A stretch of DNA of 64,000 bases from NCBI RefSeq assembly GCF_009939295.1, contig NZ_WVIC01000004.1, positions 62,001-126,000 of the forward strand. Reading direction: 5' to 3'. Below are positions 43,576-53,878 of the stretch, piece after piece. The first letter of the stretch is position 1. Every line of letters starts with the position of its first letter. Below the pieces are notes generated by a model. The model saw nothing but the letters and a program-made list of their open reading frames with translations. It was not told where the DNA came from and did no database searches. Source of the stretch: Petrachloros mirabilis ULC683 (lineage in GTDB: Bacteria > Cyanobacteriota > Cyanobacteriia > Thermosynechococcales > Thermosynechococcaceae). The position numbers and the translations under genes were made by a program.

Positions 43576-44277
43576 ATGTGTGGACGATACAGCCTCAACC
43601 AAACCAGCGATGACCTGAGCACCGCCTTTCAGCTTTCGGGGGTGCCTCCTCTCGTGCCCCGCTACAACATTGCGCCCAGCCAGCCTGTGGTCACGGTCAT
43701 TGCCACCCCAGAGCAGCCCCCCCACGTTGATTTTTGCCTCTGGGGGCTGATTCCGAGCTGGGCAAAAGACCCTGTCATCGGCAACCGCCTCATCAATGCC
43801 CGAGCCGAAACGGTGGCCGAAAAGCCGTCCTTTCGCGCTGCGTTTAAGCGCCGCCGCTGCCTGATTCTGGCCGATGGGTTTTATGAGTGGGAGGCGATCG
43901 TCGGGCGCAAAGCCAAGCAACCCCACTATATCTTTCTCAAAGACCACCAGCCCTTTGCCTTTGCAGGTCTCTGGGAGCACTGGAGTGATCCTGTTAGCGG
44001 CGGCGAGCTGCAAACCTGCATCATTCTCACCACTGCCCCCAATGCGTTGATGGAGCCCATTCATTCCCGTATGCCAGTGATTTTGCCTTCAGAAGACTAC
44101 GCTGCATGGCTTGACTCCAACTACTACAACCCCCAACACCTCCAGAGCCTACTTCGTCCTTACGATGCCGAAGAAATGGATCACTATCCTGTTTCAACCT
44201 TGGTCAACAATCCTCAAAACGATAGCCCAGATTGCATGGTGCCAAGGGAGAAGAGTTCCTCTGCCTCCGAAGGTTAA
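43576..44277 (+). CDS. SRAP-domain protein (HMCES/YedK family) for abasic-site crosslinking
   Basis: 233 residues. The protein begins 'MCGRYSLNQ', so after removal of Met the catalytic Cys2 becomes the N-terminus. Other family features are present: 'PRYNIAPSQPV', 'FCLWGLIPSWAKD', 'NARAETVAEKPSFRAAFKRR' and 'EPIHSRMPVIL' with the active His. SRAP proteins form covalent crosslinks with abasic sites in single-stranded DNA and protect them. Start ATG is unambiguous because Cys2 is needed. It follows tolC by 29 bases. Confidence 0.93.
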   Translation: MCGRYSLNQTSDDLSTAFQLSGVPPLVPRYNIAPSQPVVTVIATPEQPPHVDFCLWGLIPSWAKDPVIGNRLINARAETVAEKPSFRAAFKRRRCLILADGFYEWEAIVGRKAKQPHYIFLKDHQPFAFAGLWEHWSDPVSGGELQTCIILTTAPNALMEPIHSRMPVILPSEDYAAWLDSNYYNPQHLQSLLRPYDAEEMDHYPVSTLVNNPQNDSPDCMVPREKSSSASEG

Positions 44278-44462
44278 TGGTGCACTTCTGCTACCAAGAG
44301 TCGTCGCAGTGCTTCGCCCATAGCCGTTGGCGAAGCCTGCCGCAGGTATAGGCTTGGGGGGTGGTGAGGCGGCGGGCGACGGTCAGGAGCAATCAGTTAA
44401 TCTCAGCCTAGTGCTGGATGTACTGCTTAAGAACTGAGATAGGCGCACCCCCAGAGGAAATA

Positions 44463-44834
44463 ATGCAGTCCGAACGACTCCAGAACGCACATTCCGCAGG
44501 TTGGGCGATGCTGCTGACCTTTTTGCCCCTCGATCCTGAACGCCAGACCCTTTTGCGGGTGTGGGTTGCCTTTTTGGGCTATGCCATTGGTCGTCCGGAA
44601 CTGATGGCGGAACACCAGCGCAGTGCGGCAGAGTTGCGATCGCAACTCATAGCAGAACTCGAAGCCTTGCAGCAGGAACAGCAGGTGCGGGCCGATATTG
44701 ACCCAAGGGTGGAGGCAAATGCCTTGCTGGCTCTTGTGAATGGCCTGGGGCTAGATTTTCTGATTCAGAGCCAAGCGCTCAGTCCGGTACAGCAAACACA
44801 GGTGGTGCAGCGTTATGTGGAGGGACTAAAATAG
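44463..44834 (+). pseudogene. TetR-family regulator fragment lacking the DNA-binding domain
   Basis: 123 residues that look like the ligand-binding C-terminal domain of TetR proteins: 'WAMLLTFLPLDPERQTLL', 'VWVAFLGYAIGRPELM' and the helical tail 'QQTQVVQRYVEGLK'. No helix-turn-helix is encoded upstream; the 180 bases before it carry unrelated sequence with a short cyanobacterial palindrome ('GCCTGCCGCAGGTATAGGC'). The gene has therefore lost its 5' third. A TG-overlap with the next frame (GTG 44834) remains from its operon. Confidence 0.7.
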
Positions 44835-44896
44835 TGAACCTGAATCAGGGCTATATCCCAGCAGTAAAGTTTTTTGTTGTTTGTTCCTCAGACTCT

Positions 44897-45058
44897 ATGG
44901 TTGACGCGCAATTCACCACGCGCTTGGGCAATCTGGCAGATTTGCCAGTGATTGAAGCGATGCTGTTTGAAGCCTTTTTCTATCCCGACAATTGGCGTGT
45001 GAGTCAGCAAAAAGCGGAATCGACCGAGACATTGCTCCTGATCCCCGACCAAGCCTGA
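44897..45058 (+). pseudogene. GNAT acetyltransferase fragment, N-terminus
   Basis: From ATG 44897, 'TTRLGNLADLPVIEAMLFEA' and 'FFYPDNWRVSQQK' match the beginning of GCN5-related acetyltransferases. It stops after 53 codons, before the acetyl-CoA-binding motif, so it is truncated. The TetR fragment just upstream suggests this was a regulator plus acetyltransferase pair that decayed together. After the stop, a further open stretch ('NTPQVQRLLRREGRAHVF') is unassigned. Confidence 0.55.
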
Positions 45059-45146
45059 TTGATCGCCATTTGCCTAACACCCCTCAAGTCCAACGACTGC
45101 TCCGAAGAGAAGGTAGAGCGCATGTCTTCAACGATCTTGAAACCTT

Positions 45147-45302
45147 AGAGAGTGTTTGAAAAGGTGCTTAGATCTTGCACTCGCTCCCCTAGCCCCCCAA
45201 TCCTGGGGGGAATAGGGTCAGAGTTCTCGCCTTTCTCCCCCCAAATTTGGGGGGTCGGGGGGGCTAATGCAGGGTTGATGAGACTTTTAAAACACGCTCT
45301 TA
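45147..45302. repeat. C/G-rich dispersed repeat with terminal inverted repeats, complete copy
   Basis: Ends AGAGTGTTTGAAAAGG and (complement) AAGAGCGTGTTTTAAAAG form imperfect ~18-bp inverted repeats. The interior has CCCCCCAAT...GGGGGG and CCCCCCAAATTTGGGGGG hairpins and 'GGGGGCTAATGCAGGGTTGA'. This is the most complete copy of the family in the window. Confidence 0.75.
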
Positions 45303-45705
45303 GAACGGGTTACGAGGCTATAGTCCCGGACTGTAGAAGATTTTGGTAGTTGGGATGAGATTTAATTAAAGTTGGCTCCAAGTCAAATATGGTAGTAAAT
45401 AAGTCTAAATGGCCGGCTGACTCCAGCAGACCGGTTAGAATGCGAGGCTCTCTTGGGAATGCGGTGGAAAATGTTCATAACGATACATAATACTGCAAGG
45501 GTATCAGTGAAAGCCTCACTATACAAAGGATTCATAAACTACAAGCTTGACTTATCACCATAGATCCAAAAGAGCCGAATGCGATTGAAGCTATCCATCT
45601 GTGCAATATGTTAGGTACATTCGCACTCTATCCGATGGATAACTTTCTTTGCTAGAGCCTACGCAAAACTGTCCGGAGTATTGAATCTTATGGAGGTTGC
45701 TTCAA
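45303..45705. other. Intergenic region upstream of the DUF433/DUF5615 pair
   Basis: About 400 A/T-rich bases; no gene, attC site or strong hairpin. The pair's promoter probably lies in 45600-45690. Confidence 0.4.
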
Positions 45706-45930
45706 ATGTCAAAGCTACTTGAACGAATTACAGTAAATCCTAGGCAATGTGGTGGTCGTCCTTGTATTCGTGGTATGAGAATCCGAGTGTCTGATGTTTT
45801 GGATTTGTTCGCAGCAGGTTTAAGTGCTGAAGAGATTTTAGAAGACTTACCAGATTTAGAAATGGATGATATACGAGCCTCCCTAACATATGCAGCACGT
45901 AAACTGAACCATCCTGTATTGGTGGCATGA
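45706..45930 (+). CDS. DUF433 antitoxin
   Basis: 74 residues. 'ITVNPRQCGGRPCIRGMRI' and 'RVSDVLDLFAAGLSAEEIL' are the signature of DUF433, a small winged-helix-like family that serves as antitoxin for PIN-like DUF5615 toxins. TGGAGG at 45691-45696 supports ATG 45706. The stop codon overlaps the start of the toxin gene (ATGA), so the two are translationally coupled. It probably binds its own promoter. Confidence 0.92.
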   Translation: MSKLLERITVNPRQCGGRPCIRGMRIRVSDVLDLFAAGLSAEEILEDLPDLEMDDIRASLTYAARKLNHPVLVA

Positions 45931-46268
45931 CAACCATTTGGATCGATGCACATCTATCTCCGGCAATAGCAAGCTGGATTACAGATACCTTTGGGATCAC
46001 AGCGTTGGCGTTACGGAATCTTGGTCTACGAGATGCAGAAGACCCTGAAATCTTTGAGGCTGCAAAGGCTCAAGGAGTAATTTTCATGACGAAAGATAGT
46101 GATTTTGTAGATTTAGTTGAGCGGCTAGGATCACCACCACAAATTATCTGGTTGACTTGCGGCAATACCTCAAATGCGAGGCTAAGAGAGATATTGAGTT
46201 CAGTTCTACCAGAAACACTAGAGTTGCTACGTTCTGGTGAAAAATTAGTAGAGATCAGTGGGGACTAG
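45927..46268 (+). CDS. DUF5615 PIN-like toxin
   Basis: 113 residues. The PIN-like fold shows 'IWIDAHLSPAIASWI' (first Asp) and 'GVIFMTKDSDFVDLVERLG' (acidic pair), then 'IIWLTCGNTSNARLREIL'. This is DUF5615 (Mut7-C-like), the ribonuclease-type partner of DUF433 antitoxins. Both genes look intact. The stop at 46266-46268 is only seven bases before an attC site on the same strand, so the pair forms a complete TA gene cassette of an integron type. Confidence 0.92.
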   Translation: MTTIWIDAHLSPAIASWITDTFGITALALRNLGLRDAEDPEIFEAAKAQGVIFMTKDSDFVDLVERLGSPPQIIWLTCGNTSNARLREILSSVLPETLELLRSGEKLVEISGD

Positions 46269-46667
46269 CACGGCAGCATAACAACCCCAATGCACCCGAC
46301 CGATGAGAGGTTGTTTATGGGCGTGCGAGGTTATCTGCGACGGGTGATTGGGGTCGTTAATGGGATTGGGTGCTGAGCATTTGCCTAGCCATGGCACAGC
46401 CAAAGTATCGCCCTCCCAGTCAATTTCCACAAACATCTCCCGCTCGCACTCATCTTCCGGTGGCATGCCCGTTACTTCCACGGTCGTACCTTCTTTCAAG
46501 GGGGAAATTCGTCGCTTACTAACACAGACGGCTGTGAAAGGAAATTGCATCGTACCCTCTAAGTAGTAGTACCAGCCCATTGCCTGTTCTTCCAGGCTAT
46601 AGGCATCCACCACAATCTCCATAGTGATCCGTTCTTCCCGCTCTTCATCACGTTTTGCTTTGGCCAT
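46245..46667 (-). CDS. CcbP-like calcium-binding protein with a foreign C-terminus
   Basis: 140 residues. The first ~95 match the cyanobacterial calcium-binding protein CcbP: 'MEIVVDAYSLEEQAMGWYYY', 'GTMQFPFTAVCVSKRRISPL', then 'MPPEDECEREMFVEIDW'. In Anabaena CcbP buffers calcium and affects heterocyst formation; here it suggests calcium control more generally. The final ~45 residues ('NPINDPNHPSQITSHAHK...') are encoded by the attC site and unlike the family's usual 'DWHYWV' ending. So the original 3' end was replaced when the cassette arrived. The acidic Ca-binding patch may be reduced. Confidence 0.8.
   Translation of the reverse strand: MAKAKRDEEREERITMEIVVDAYSLEEQAMGWYYYLEGTMQFPFTAVCVSKRRISPLKEGTTVEVTGMPPEDECEREMFVEIDWEGDTLAVPWLGKCSAPNPINDPNHPSQITSHAHKQPLIGRVHWGCYAAVLVPTDLY
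46276..46362 (+). other. Integron attC recombination site directly after a TA pair
   Basis: 87 bp, the same length as the site at 26687. GCATAAC (46276-46282) is the R'' box; the R' position reads GTTAATG (46356-46362), degenerate in its last bases. Inside, ACCCCAAT-G-CACCCG pairs with the complement of CGGGTGATTGGGGT: 8 + 6 bases with one extra G on the left strand, the extrahelical base. It overlaps the 3' end of the minus-strand ccbP-like gene. Confidence 0.82.
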
Positions 46668-46816
46668 AAACCCTCCACTGGGTAATCGTTCTTATTGACC
46701 TATAGCACCGACTCTATAGAAGATGAGCCGAGGGCGCATCCCTATGGCACCAACTGCATTATTGCTTTTCGTACAAAGAGTCCCCGCCTATAAACTACAC
46801 CGAAAGCCAATCAGCC

Positions 46817-47023
46817 TCATGATCGCCCCTGCCGCAGCATCTCCTCCAAGCTCATCGCACGACGCTTCGGCTCACCCTTTCCCACCAAGAATGCCTTCTT
46901 CGCAGCCTGGTAGCGCACCTTCTTGGAATATGTCTGATATGCCTTAAGCGCCAAGACTCTGTGAATGGGGAATTTCCTGGTATACGCGAAGTGTTCTTCG
47001 AGATGAGCGTCAACGTACCAGCC
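46817..47023 (-). other. Unidentified ORF fragment, 3' end only
   Basis: A minus-strand open frame ending at TGA 46817-46819 reads 'GWYVDAHLEEHFAYTRKF', 'KKVRYQAAKKAFLVGKG' and 'AMSLEEMLRQGRS'. Codon use and the Lys-rich helix look protein-like, but no start is available because the frame enters the ABC permease gene. It may be the tail of a lost gene fused to the permease's end. I do not recognise it. Confidence 0.3.
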
Positions 47024-47846
47024 GAGGATACAGATGACCGCACAAGGCGATCAACCCGGCAGCAACGGCTCCCAAAATTCCCAGACTCATCCCCAAGCTA
47101 TAGGTGCCTGCTGGCTCCACCAGCATGAGATTTCGCAGGGCATCGACCATATAGGTAAGCGGGTTGAGCTGCGATACCACCTGCAACCACTTCGGCATAA
47201 CCTGGATGGGATAGATCGCATTGCTGGCAAAAAAAAGTGGCATCATCATCAGTTGCCCCACCCCCATCACTCGCTCGTGGGTCTGCGCCCAACAGGCAAC
47301 GATCAGCGAAAAGGTGGAAAACAGCATTGCACCCAGCATCACCACCGTGACCACGCCTAGCACCGCCAGGGGGTTCCAGTTCAGTTCCACCCCCATCAGA
47401 ACGGCGACAATATAGATGATCACCAACTGCGACAGGCTCCGCACCCCCGCCCCGATCGCTTTGCCTAGCACCAGAGCCGACTTGGGAGCCGGACTCACCA
47501 TTAACTTGTGCAAAATGCCCAGATCCTTCTCCCAAATCACCACCAGCCCGGTAAAGATCGACATAAACAGCACGCTCTGAGCCAGAATGCCGGGTGTCAT
47601 AAAGTCGATATAGCTCAAGTTTCCCGTGGGAATGCCTCGCACCTGAGTAAATACCTGGCCAAAAATGGTCAGCCACAGCACTGGCTGCACGGCGCGGGTA
47701 AACAACTGAATCGGATCGTGCCGTAGCTTGCGGATTTCTAACTCGGCGGCGACCAGGGCTTTGACGATAAATTCTTCGATGGGGGCGGTAATTCGGCCTC
47801 GGCTAGCCCAGCCGTTGAGCGGTGCGGCGCGTGGTTGACGTGTCAC
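47010..47846 (-). CDS. ABC-2 type exporter permease
   Basis: 278 residues with the ABC-2 pattern: a cytosolic N-terminus, six membrane segments ('AVQPVLWLTIFGQVFTQV', 'TPGILAQSVLFMSIFTGLVV', 'LVIIYIVAVLMGVEL' and others) and the family's 'LGILHKLMVSPAPKSALVLG' amphipathic helix. Start GTG 47844-47846 lies inside the ATPase gene (44-base overlap), so translation is coupled. Together they form a DrrAB-like exporter for a hydrophobic compound, lipid or glycan. Substrate unknown. Confidence 0.9.
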   Translation of the reverse strand: MTRQPRAAPLNGWASRGRITAPIEEFIVKALVAAELEIRKLRHDPIQLFTRAVQPVLWLTIFGQVFTQVRGIPTGNLSYIDFMTPGILAQSVLFMSIFTGLVVIWEKDLGILHKLMVSPAPKSALVLGKAIGAGVRSLSQLVIIYIVAVLMGVELNWNPLAVLGVVTVVMLGAMLFSTFSLIVACWAQTHERVMGVGQLMMMPLFFASNAIYPIQVMPKWLQVVSQLNPLTYMVDALRNLMLVEPAGTYSLGMSLGILGAVAAGLIALCGHLYPRLVR

Positions 47847-48606
47847 GATAGCTTCCTTGGTGATCTATGGTCAGGGGATTGCGAGTGTAGTGGATGAAGA
47901 CATCATCCATGGTGGCCTCGGGGTGGGGCACGGTGGCTTTGAGCGCTGCCACAGTGCCCATGGCCACCTGCTGGCCGTCGTAGAGCATGGCGATGCGATC
48001 GCACAACACCTCTGCCTCCTCCATAAAGTGGGTGGTGAGAAACACCGTGGTCTGGTAGTCGTGCCGCAGTTGCAAAATCAGATCCCACATGGTTTTGCGA
48101 GCCACCGGGTCAAGCCCCACCGTGGGCTCATCGAGAAACAGTACAGGCGGGTGGTGCAGCGTAGCCTGAGCCACCTCCAGCCGTCGAATCATGCCGCCAG
48201 AGTAGGTATTCACCAGGCGATTGGCCACCGAATCGAGACCAACATAGTTCAAAACGGCATGGATGCGATCGAGCCGCTGCCGTCGGGGCACCCCGTAGAG
48301 CTTGGCAAGAATGAGTAGGTTTTCATAGCCAGTCAGGGTACCATCCACCGATAGCGCCTGGGGCACATAGCCAATCCGTCGCTGCACTTCCCTCGGCTGG
48401 CGGCCAATGTCATACCCAGCAATGGTGGCGCGTCCACCACTGCTGGGCAGCAACGTCGTCAGCATTTTGATCAGCGTACTTTTGCCCGCCCCATTTGGCC
48501 CCAGCAGACCAAAGACTTCCCCCCGCTCCACAATAAGGGAGAAACTCTCCACTGCGGATTGGGTGCCGAAGCGCTTGGTCAGTTTGTAAAGGTCAATCAT
48601 CGCCAT
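47803..48606 (-). CDS. ABC exporter ATPase (DrrA-like)
   Basis: 267 residues. Walker A 'LLGPNGAGKSTLIKML', signature 'TYSGGMIRRLEVAQATLHH', Walker B 'VLFLDEPTVGLDPVARKTMW' and the switch His in 'TVFLTTHFMEEAEVLCDR' are complete. It closely follows the daunorubicin-resistance type of ATPases. It hydrolyses ATP on the cytosolic side to drive the adjacent ABC-2 permease. The first gene of a two-gene operon; the last 15 codons overlap the permease start. Confidence 0.93.
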   Translation of the reverse strand: MAMIDLYKLTKRFGTQSAVESFSLIVERGEVFGLLGPNGAGKSTLIKMLTTLLPSSGGRATIAGYDIGRQPREVQRRIGYVPQALSVDGTLTGYENLLILAKLYGVPRRQRLDRIHAVLNYVGLDSVANRLVNTYSGGMIRRLEVAQATLHHPPVLFLDEPTVGLDPVARKTMWDLILQLRHDYQTTVFLTTHFMEEAEVLCDRIAMLYDGQQVAMGTVAALKATVPHPEATMDDVFIHYTRNPLTIDHQGSYRDTSTTRRTAQRLG

Positions 48607-48730
48607 CGGGTAAAGACTAAGGGGGTAGGGAGTAAGATTTTGCTGGAATCAGGCCACAGCAACCCATTGGCGTTGGCAAACTTCCTCATTTCCGTGCTTT
48701 TTGGGGTTCACCTGGGTAGGGGTGACTTGA

Positions 48731-51115
<2,385 letters not shown>

Positions 51116-51434
51116 GCCTCCATTGACCGCAAAAATGCTTTAGGGTTAATGAACTTCCCAACCGCAGCAAGCTGCGGGGTATCACTTCGCTACGCCTCTC
51201 ACACTTCGTGGTTCGGCTTCGCTCAACAGCACCCTTTCGGATGCTGTTTTTACAGATCGCAGCAAGCTGCGGGGTATGTGACCCATAGAAATTTAGATCA
51301 AGGGTTGGAAGCGAAGCCCGCGCCGTTATAGCAGGGAGTGAACAGCTTCGTTCAAAGCCGCCCGCTGGGTGATGTGGCAGGGGGGATTCGTGAAGAGTCT
51401 CCCTATCCGGATGCAACTGTGAGGCTATTGCAGT
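51116..51434. other. Intergenic region with paired CCGCAGCAAGCTGCGG hairpins
   Basis: About 320 bases between convergent genes. CGCAGCAAGCTGCGGGGTAT occurs twice, at about 51163-51182 and 51258-51277. Each can form a 6-bp stem with a CAAG loop, and the second follows a T-run. They may act as terminators for icd; the motif is a known kind of short cyanobacterial palindrome. Confidence 0.5.
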
Positions 51435-51770
51435 TTAAGCTGCACTATATTCCGTGTACGGACGCTTGAAGGGAGGCTGCAAACCCAATACAATATCCTC
51501 TCTGAGCACACCCATTTCGACCAACTCCTCAGCCGGATTCTGGTCAGTTAGATTTTGCTGGAGCCAAATTTTTCCATCTTTAATATCGAAATGGATGACA
51601 CAGCGATAAACCCGGTTGAGCTGTTCCCAGCCCACATTCATCCATTGGTAATGATCCCGTTCCGTATCAAAAATCAGTTGCACTTCAACCTCATCCCTTG
51701 AAATGTCATCCTCAGCGTACTGAGTAAGCAGTGTCTGAACATACTTTCGGTATTGAGTTACTTTGTCCAT
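51435..51770 (-). CDS. xisI: XisI-family protein (fdxN element excision controlling factor homologue)
   Basis: 111 residues starting 'MDKVTQYRKYVQTLLTQYA', with 'VQLIFDTERDHYQWMNVGW' and 'VLREDIVLGLQPPFKRPYTE'. In Anabaena XisH and XisI are needed together for excision of the fdxN element during heterocyst development. Most cyanobacterial homologues, including this one, are not near any fdxN element, so their general function is unknown. It overlaps xisH by 13 bases, implying translational coupling. Cytosolic. Confidence 0.92.
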   Translation of the reverse strand: MDKVTQYRKYVQTLLTQYAEDDISRDEVEVQLIFDTERDHYQWMNVGWEQLNRVYRCVIHFDIKDGKIWLQQNLTDQNPAEELVEMGVLREDIVLGLQPPFKRPYTEYSAA

Positions 51771-52174
51771 AGCACAATCACCTCATTAGCTGGGTCATAC
51801 ACAACGATCAAGACCTGATAACGTTTTACCGCACTTTGAGTGAACTCGTACTGGAAAAATGTTTGGTAAACATCCACAGGCACCGCTAAGTAGAGGCTCC
51901 GCTCTGGTTCGACTGACTCTAAAGCTAAACGATAGCTGAGGAACTGTCCCAATGCAGCGTAAAAATCGGTGATTGCAGACGGATTCAAAAAGCTTTTAAT
52001 CTCGACTGCGATTTTTTCTCCTGCTCGTTCTGCTGCGACCAATCGTTCTGCGCCCAGATCCACATGGAAGTTGACGTTGCCAAACTTAAACCTCAGTGGA
52101 TCGTCTGTGATCACCCACTGCTCTTTTTGTAGGGCTTGTTTGACAGCCTCATGGAAAATATCTTTGGCAGACAC
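51758..52174 (-). CDS. xisH: XisH-family protein
   Basis: 138 residues: 'KDIFHEAVKQALQKEQWVIT', 'LAAERAGEKIAVEIKSFL'-type centre ('VAAERAGEKIAVEIKSFLN', a PD-(D/E)XK-like E-x-K) and 'PERSLYLAVPVDVYQTFF'. The family has a nuclease-like fold. Start is GTG 52172-52174 with a weak GGAAA upstream. It heads the xisHI operon. No recombinase gene (xisF) is in the window, so excision function cannot be assumed. Confidence 0.92.
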   Translation of the reverse strand: MSAKDIFHEAVKQALQKEQWVITDDPLRFKFGNVNFHVDLGAERLVAAERAGEKIAVEIKSFLNPSAITDFYAALGQFLSYRLALESVEPERSLYLAVPVDVYQTFFQYEFTQSAVKRYQVLIVVYDPANEVIVLWTK

Positions 52175-52377
52175 AAATTAATTTCCAACATAACTCACCA
52201 ATAAGACTAGTTTACAATAAATTATCTTCAGCCTTGTAGTTTAATAGTCTGGTGCTTAATAGTTCTTCTATTATTTCCGTTCCTGATTTATTCCAGATTG
52301 TTGATGAGTTATGCTCAATTTTTATATACTATTTGAAATCAAAAATCTCCGGTTTTGTAGAGGTTTTTGATTGAGGT
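52175..52377. other. A/T-rich upstream region of xisHI
   Basis: About 200 bases, strongly A/T-rich, with several TATAAT-like strings (for example near 52210-52225). It probably holds the xisHI promoter. It ends at repeat copy F. Confidence 0.35.
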
Positions 52378-52485
52378 TATAGCGGTTTACAAATCAATGG
52401 AGTACATGGGGTGCAGGGGGCACTGCCCCCTGCGTGGGAGTGGAATCCCCAAACCCCGTACCTCATTCAGGTGAGAACCGCTATA
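52378..52485 (-). repeat. 107-bp dispersed MITE-like repeat, copy F (inverted)
   Basis: Begins TATAGCGGTTTACAAATC and ends GTGAGAACCGCTATA, with 10-bp perfect ends in the inverted orientation. It separates the GST gene's 3' end from the xisH promoter. Confidence 0.9.
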
Positions 52486-52542
52486 AACTTTGACGGATCG
52501 TAAATCCTCAAAATTTTTCTGACGGCACACGACTTGACACAG

Positions 52543-53775
52543 CTACAGTTGGACAAAATTAGCAGGATCCTGGTCGCGGCGATGCTTCACCGGAAGGGCG
52601 GGTGGCTGGGTGTCGCCTACAAGGGCGGCTGTTTTCTCTAGAGCCTGCCGCAGGTGCTTGGCCGCATAGATGGACATATCTCGGGGGACACTGATGCGAT
52701 CGCGCATATATCGCAGCCCCACCTCAGAACCGGGCGGTGGCACACAGGGTTCTCCTGTGATCAAGAAGGTAAGGGCACAACGCAGGGCTGCATCAAACAG
52801 CGAGTCTTCTGTGGGATTGACCCGAATCAAGTTGACCCGGTGCTTGAGAACGCGATGCAGCGCCTCAGCTCGGGCGGTCTCAGGTTCGGAATAGGCGACA
52901 TCGGGCAAGCCAAACCAGGGGCCATGATCCACCTGGTGCTGATGGTGGCGCGTCTGCGGATCAGAGTTGGCATAGCATCCCCCCATCTGGGGCGGCAAAT
53001 CGTGGGCGTGGGTATGGAAGTCGCTCTGGGTGCCCCGATAGGTGGGGCGCTGCTCTAGGGCATCAAACCAGGCCGAAAAGCCAGGATTATCTGTCCGCAG
53101 GGAATAGCCCTTGTAGTAGTAGAGGCTGGCATGCATCCGCTCTACATAGGGGGTAAAAATGACATCAGCGGTGCTAAAGTCTACCAGAAAGTAGGAACCG
53201 GGCGTACGCGCCAAGGCCGCCTCAACCCGTGTCACTTCTTCTATAAACTGATGGCGGCTGCGTTGCTCTTCTCCCTCGGATCGAGCTGGGTAGCACAGCC
53301 ATAGACACCAGGCTCGAAACAGCCGCCGCTCTAGCTGTCGCAGTGGGATTACTTCGGGGTCAGTCATGGCAGTGCCCAAAGAGCCAAAGGCTTGCTCCAG
53401 GGCAACCAAAATCTCATCGCTTTCAGTAATGAGCCGCCCATCTAGTTCCAGGGCGGGCAACATCCCAGAGGGCACTTTGCGTTTATACCAGTGCTCTTTC
53501 TGCCCATAGCAGAACATGGTTACTTTTGCGATTCGATAGGGAATTTCTTTTTCTTCAAGCCACAGCCAGACTTTCTGGCAGTAAGGGCACCAGGCATGGT
53601 GATCGCGGTACAGGGTGACCCGCACGGCTGATTCTGGCTGACCAAACAGACGGAGGCGGGCCTGGGCATTGGTGGGGCCATTTTCTCGATCCAGGTGAAA
53701 GTCTGTGAAGGCTTCGAGGGCTGACCAGGTTAGGGGAGGGGTGTTCATGGGGTCTGAATTTGTCGTTCTCAGCAT
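52543..53775 (-). CDS. Glutathione S-transferase-family protein with CPYC motif
   Basis: 410 residues (403 if ATG 53748 is used). A thioredoxin-fold domain with '[20 protein letters not shown]' and '[20 protein letters not shown]' is followed by an all-helical GST C-terminal domain ('[19 protein letters not shown]') and a ~140-residue extension without recognised family ('[17 protein letters not shown]' at its end). The Cys pair resembles glutaredoxin or omega/xi-class GSTs that reduce rather than conjugate. Cytosolic. Neither start has a clear ribosome-binding site. It stands alone. Confidence 0.85.
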   Translation of the reverse strand: MLRTTNSDPMNTPPLTWSALEAFTDFHLDRENGPTNAQARLRLFGQPESAVRVTLYRDHHAWCPYCQKVWLWLEEKEIPYRIAKVTMFCYGQKEHWYKRKVPSGMLPALELDGRLITESDEILVALEQAFGSLGTAMTDPEVIPLRQLERRLFRAWCLWLCYPARSEGEEQRSRHQFIEEVTRVEAALARTPGSYFLVDFSTADVIFTPYVERMHASLYYYKGYSLRTDNPGFSAWFDALEQRPTYRGTQSDFHTHAHDLPPQMGGCYANSDPQTRHHQHQVDHGPWFGLPDVAYSEPETARAEALHRVLKHRVNLIRVNPTEDSLFDAALRCALTFLITGEPCVPPPGSEVGLRYMRDRISVPRDMSIYAAKHLRQALEKTAALVGDTQPPALPVKHRRDQDPANFVQL

Positions 53776-53878
53776 GGGGTTAGATCAGGAGTGGAGTTTT
53801 CGGCTGCGCTTGCCGCTATACTGCTGAAAACTCAAATCCATCGAATGGCGCTATCAACCCGATAGCCCTACTTAAACT

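Noticed and set aside
43000-45000. Nearby TolC, SRAP and TetR fragments as one functional efflux operon
   Set aside because: The SRAP protein acts on DNA and the TetR gene lacks its DNA-binding domain; adjacency alone does not support a joint function.
51163-51277. Paired CGCAGCAAGCTGCGG hairpins as a riboswitch
   Set aside because: They are two copies of a short cyanobacterial palindrome between convergent genes; no conserved riboswitch core.
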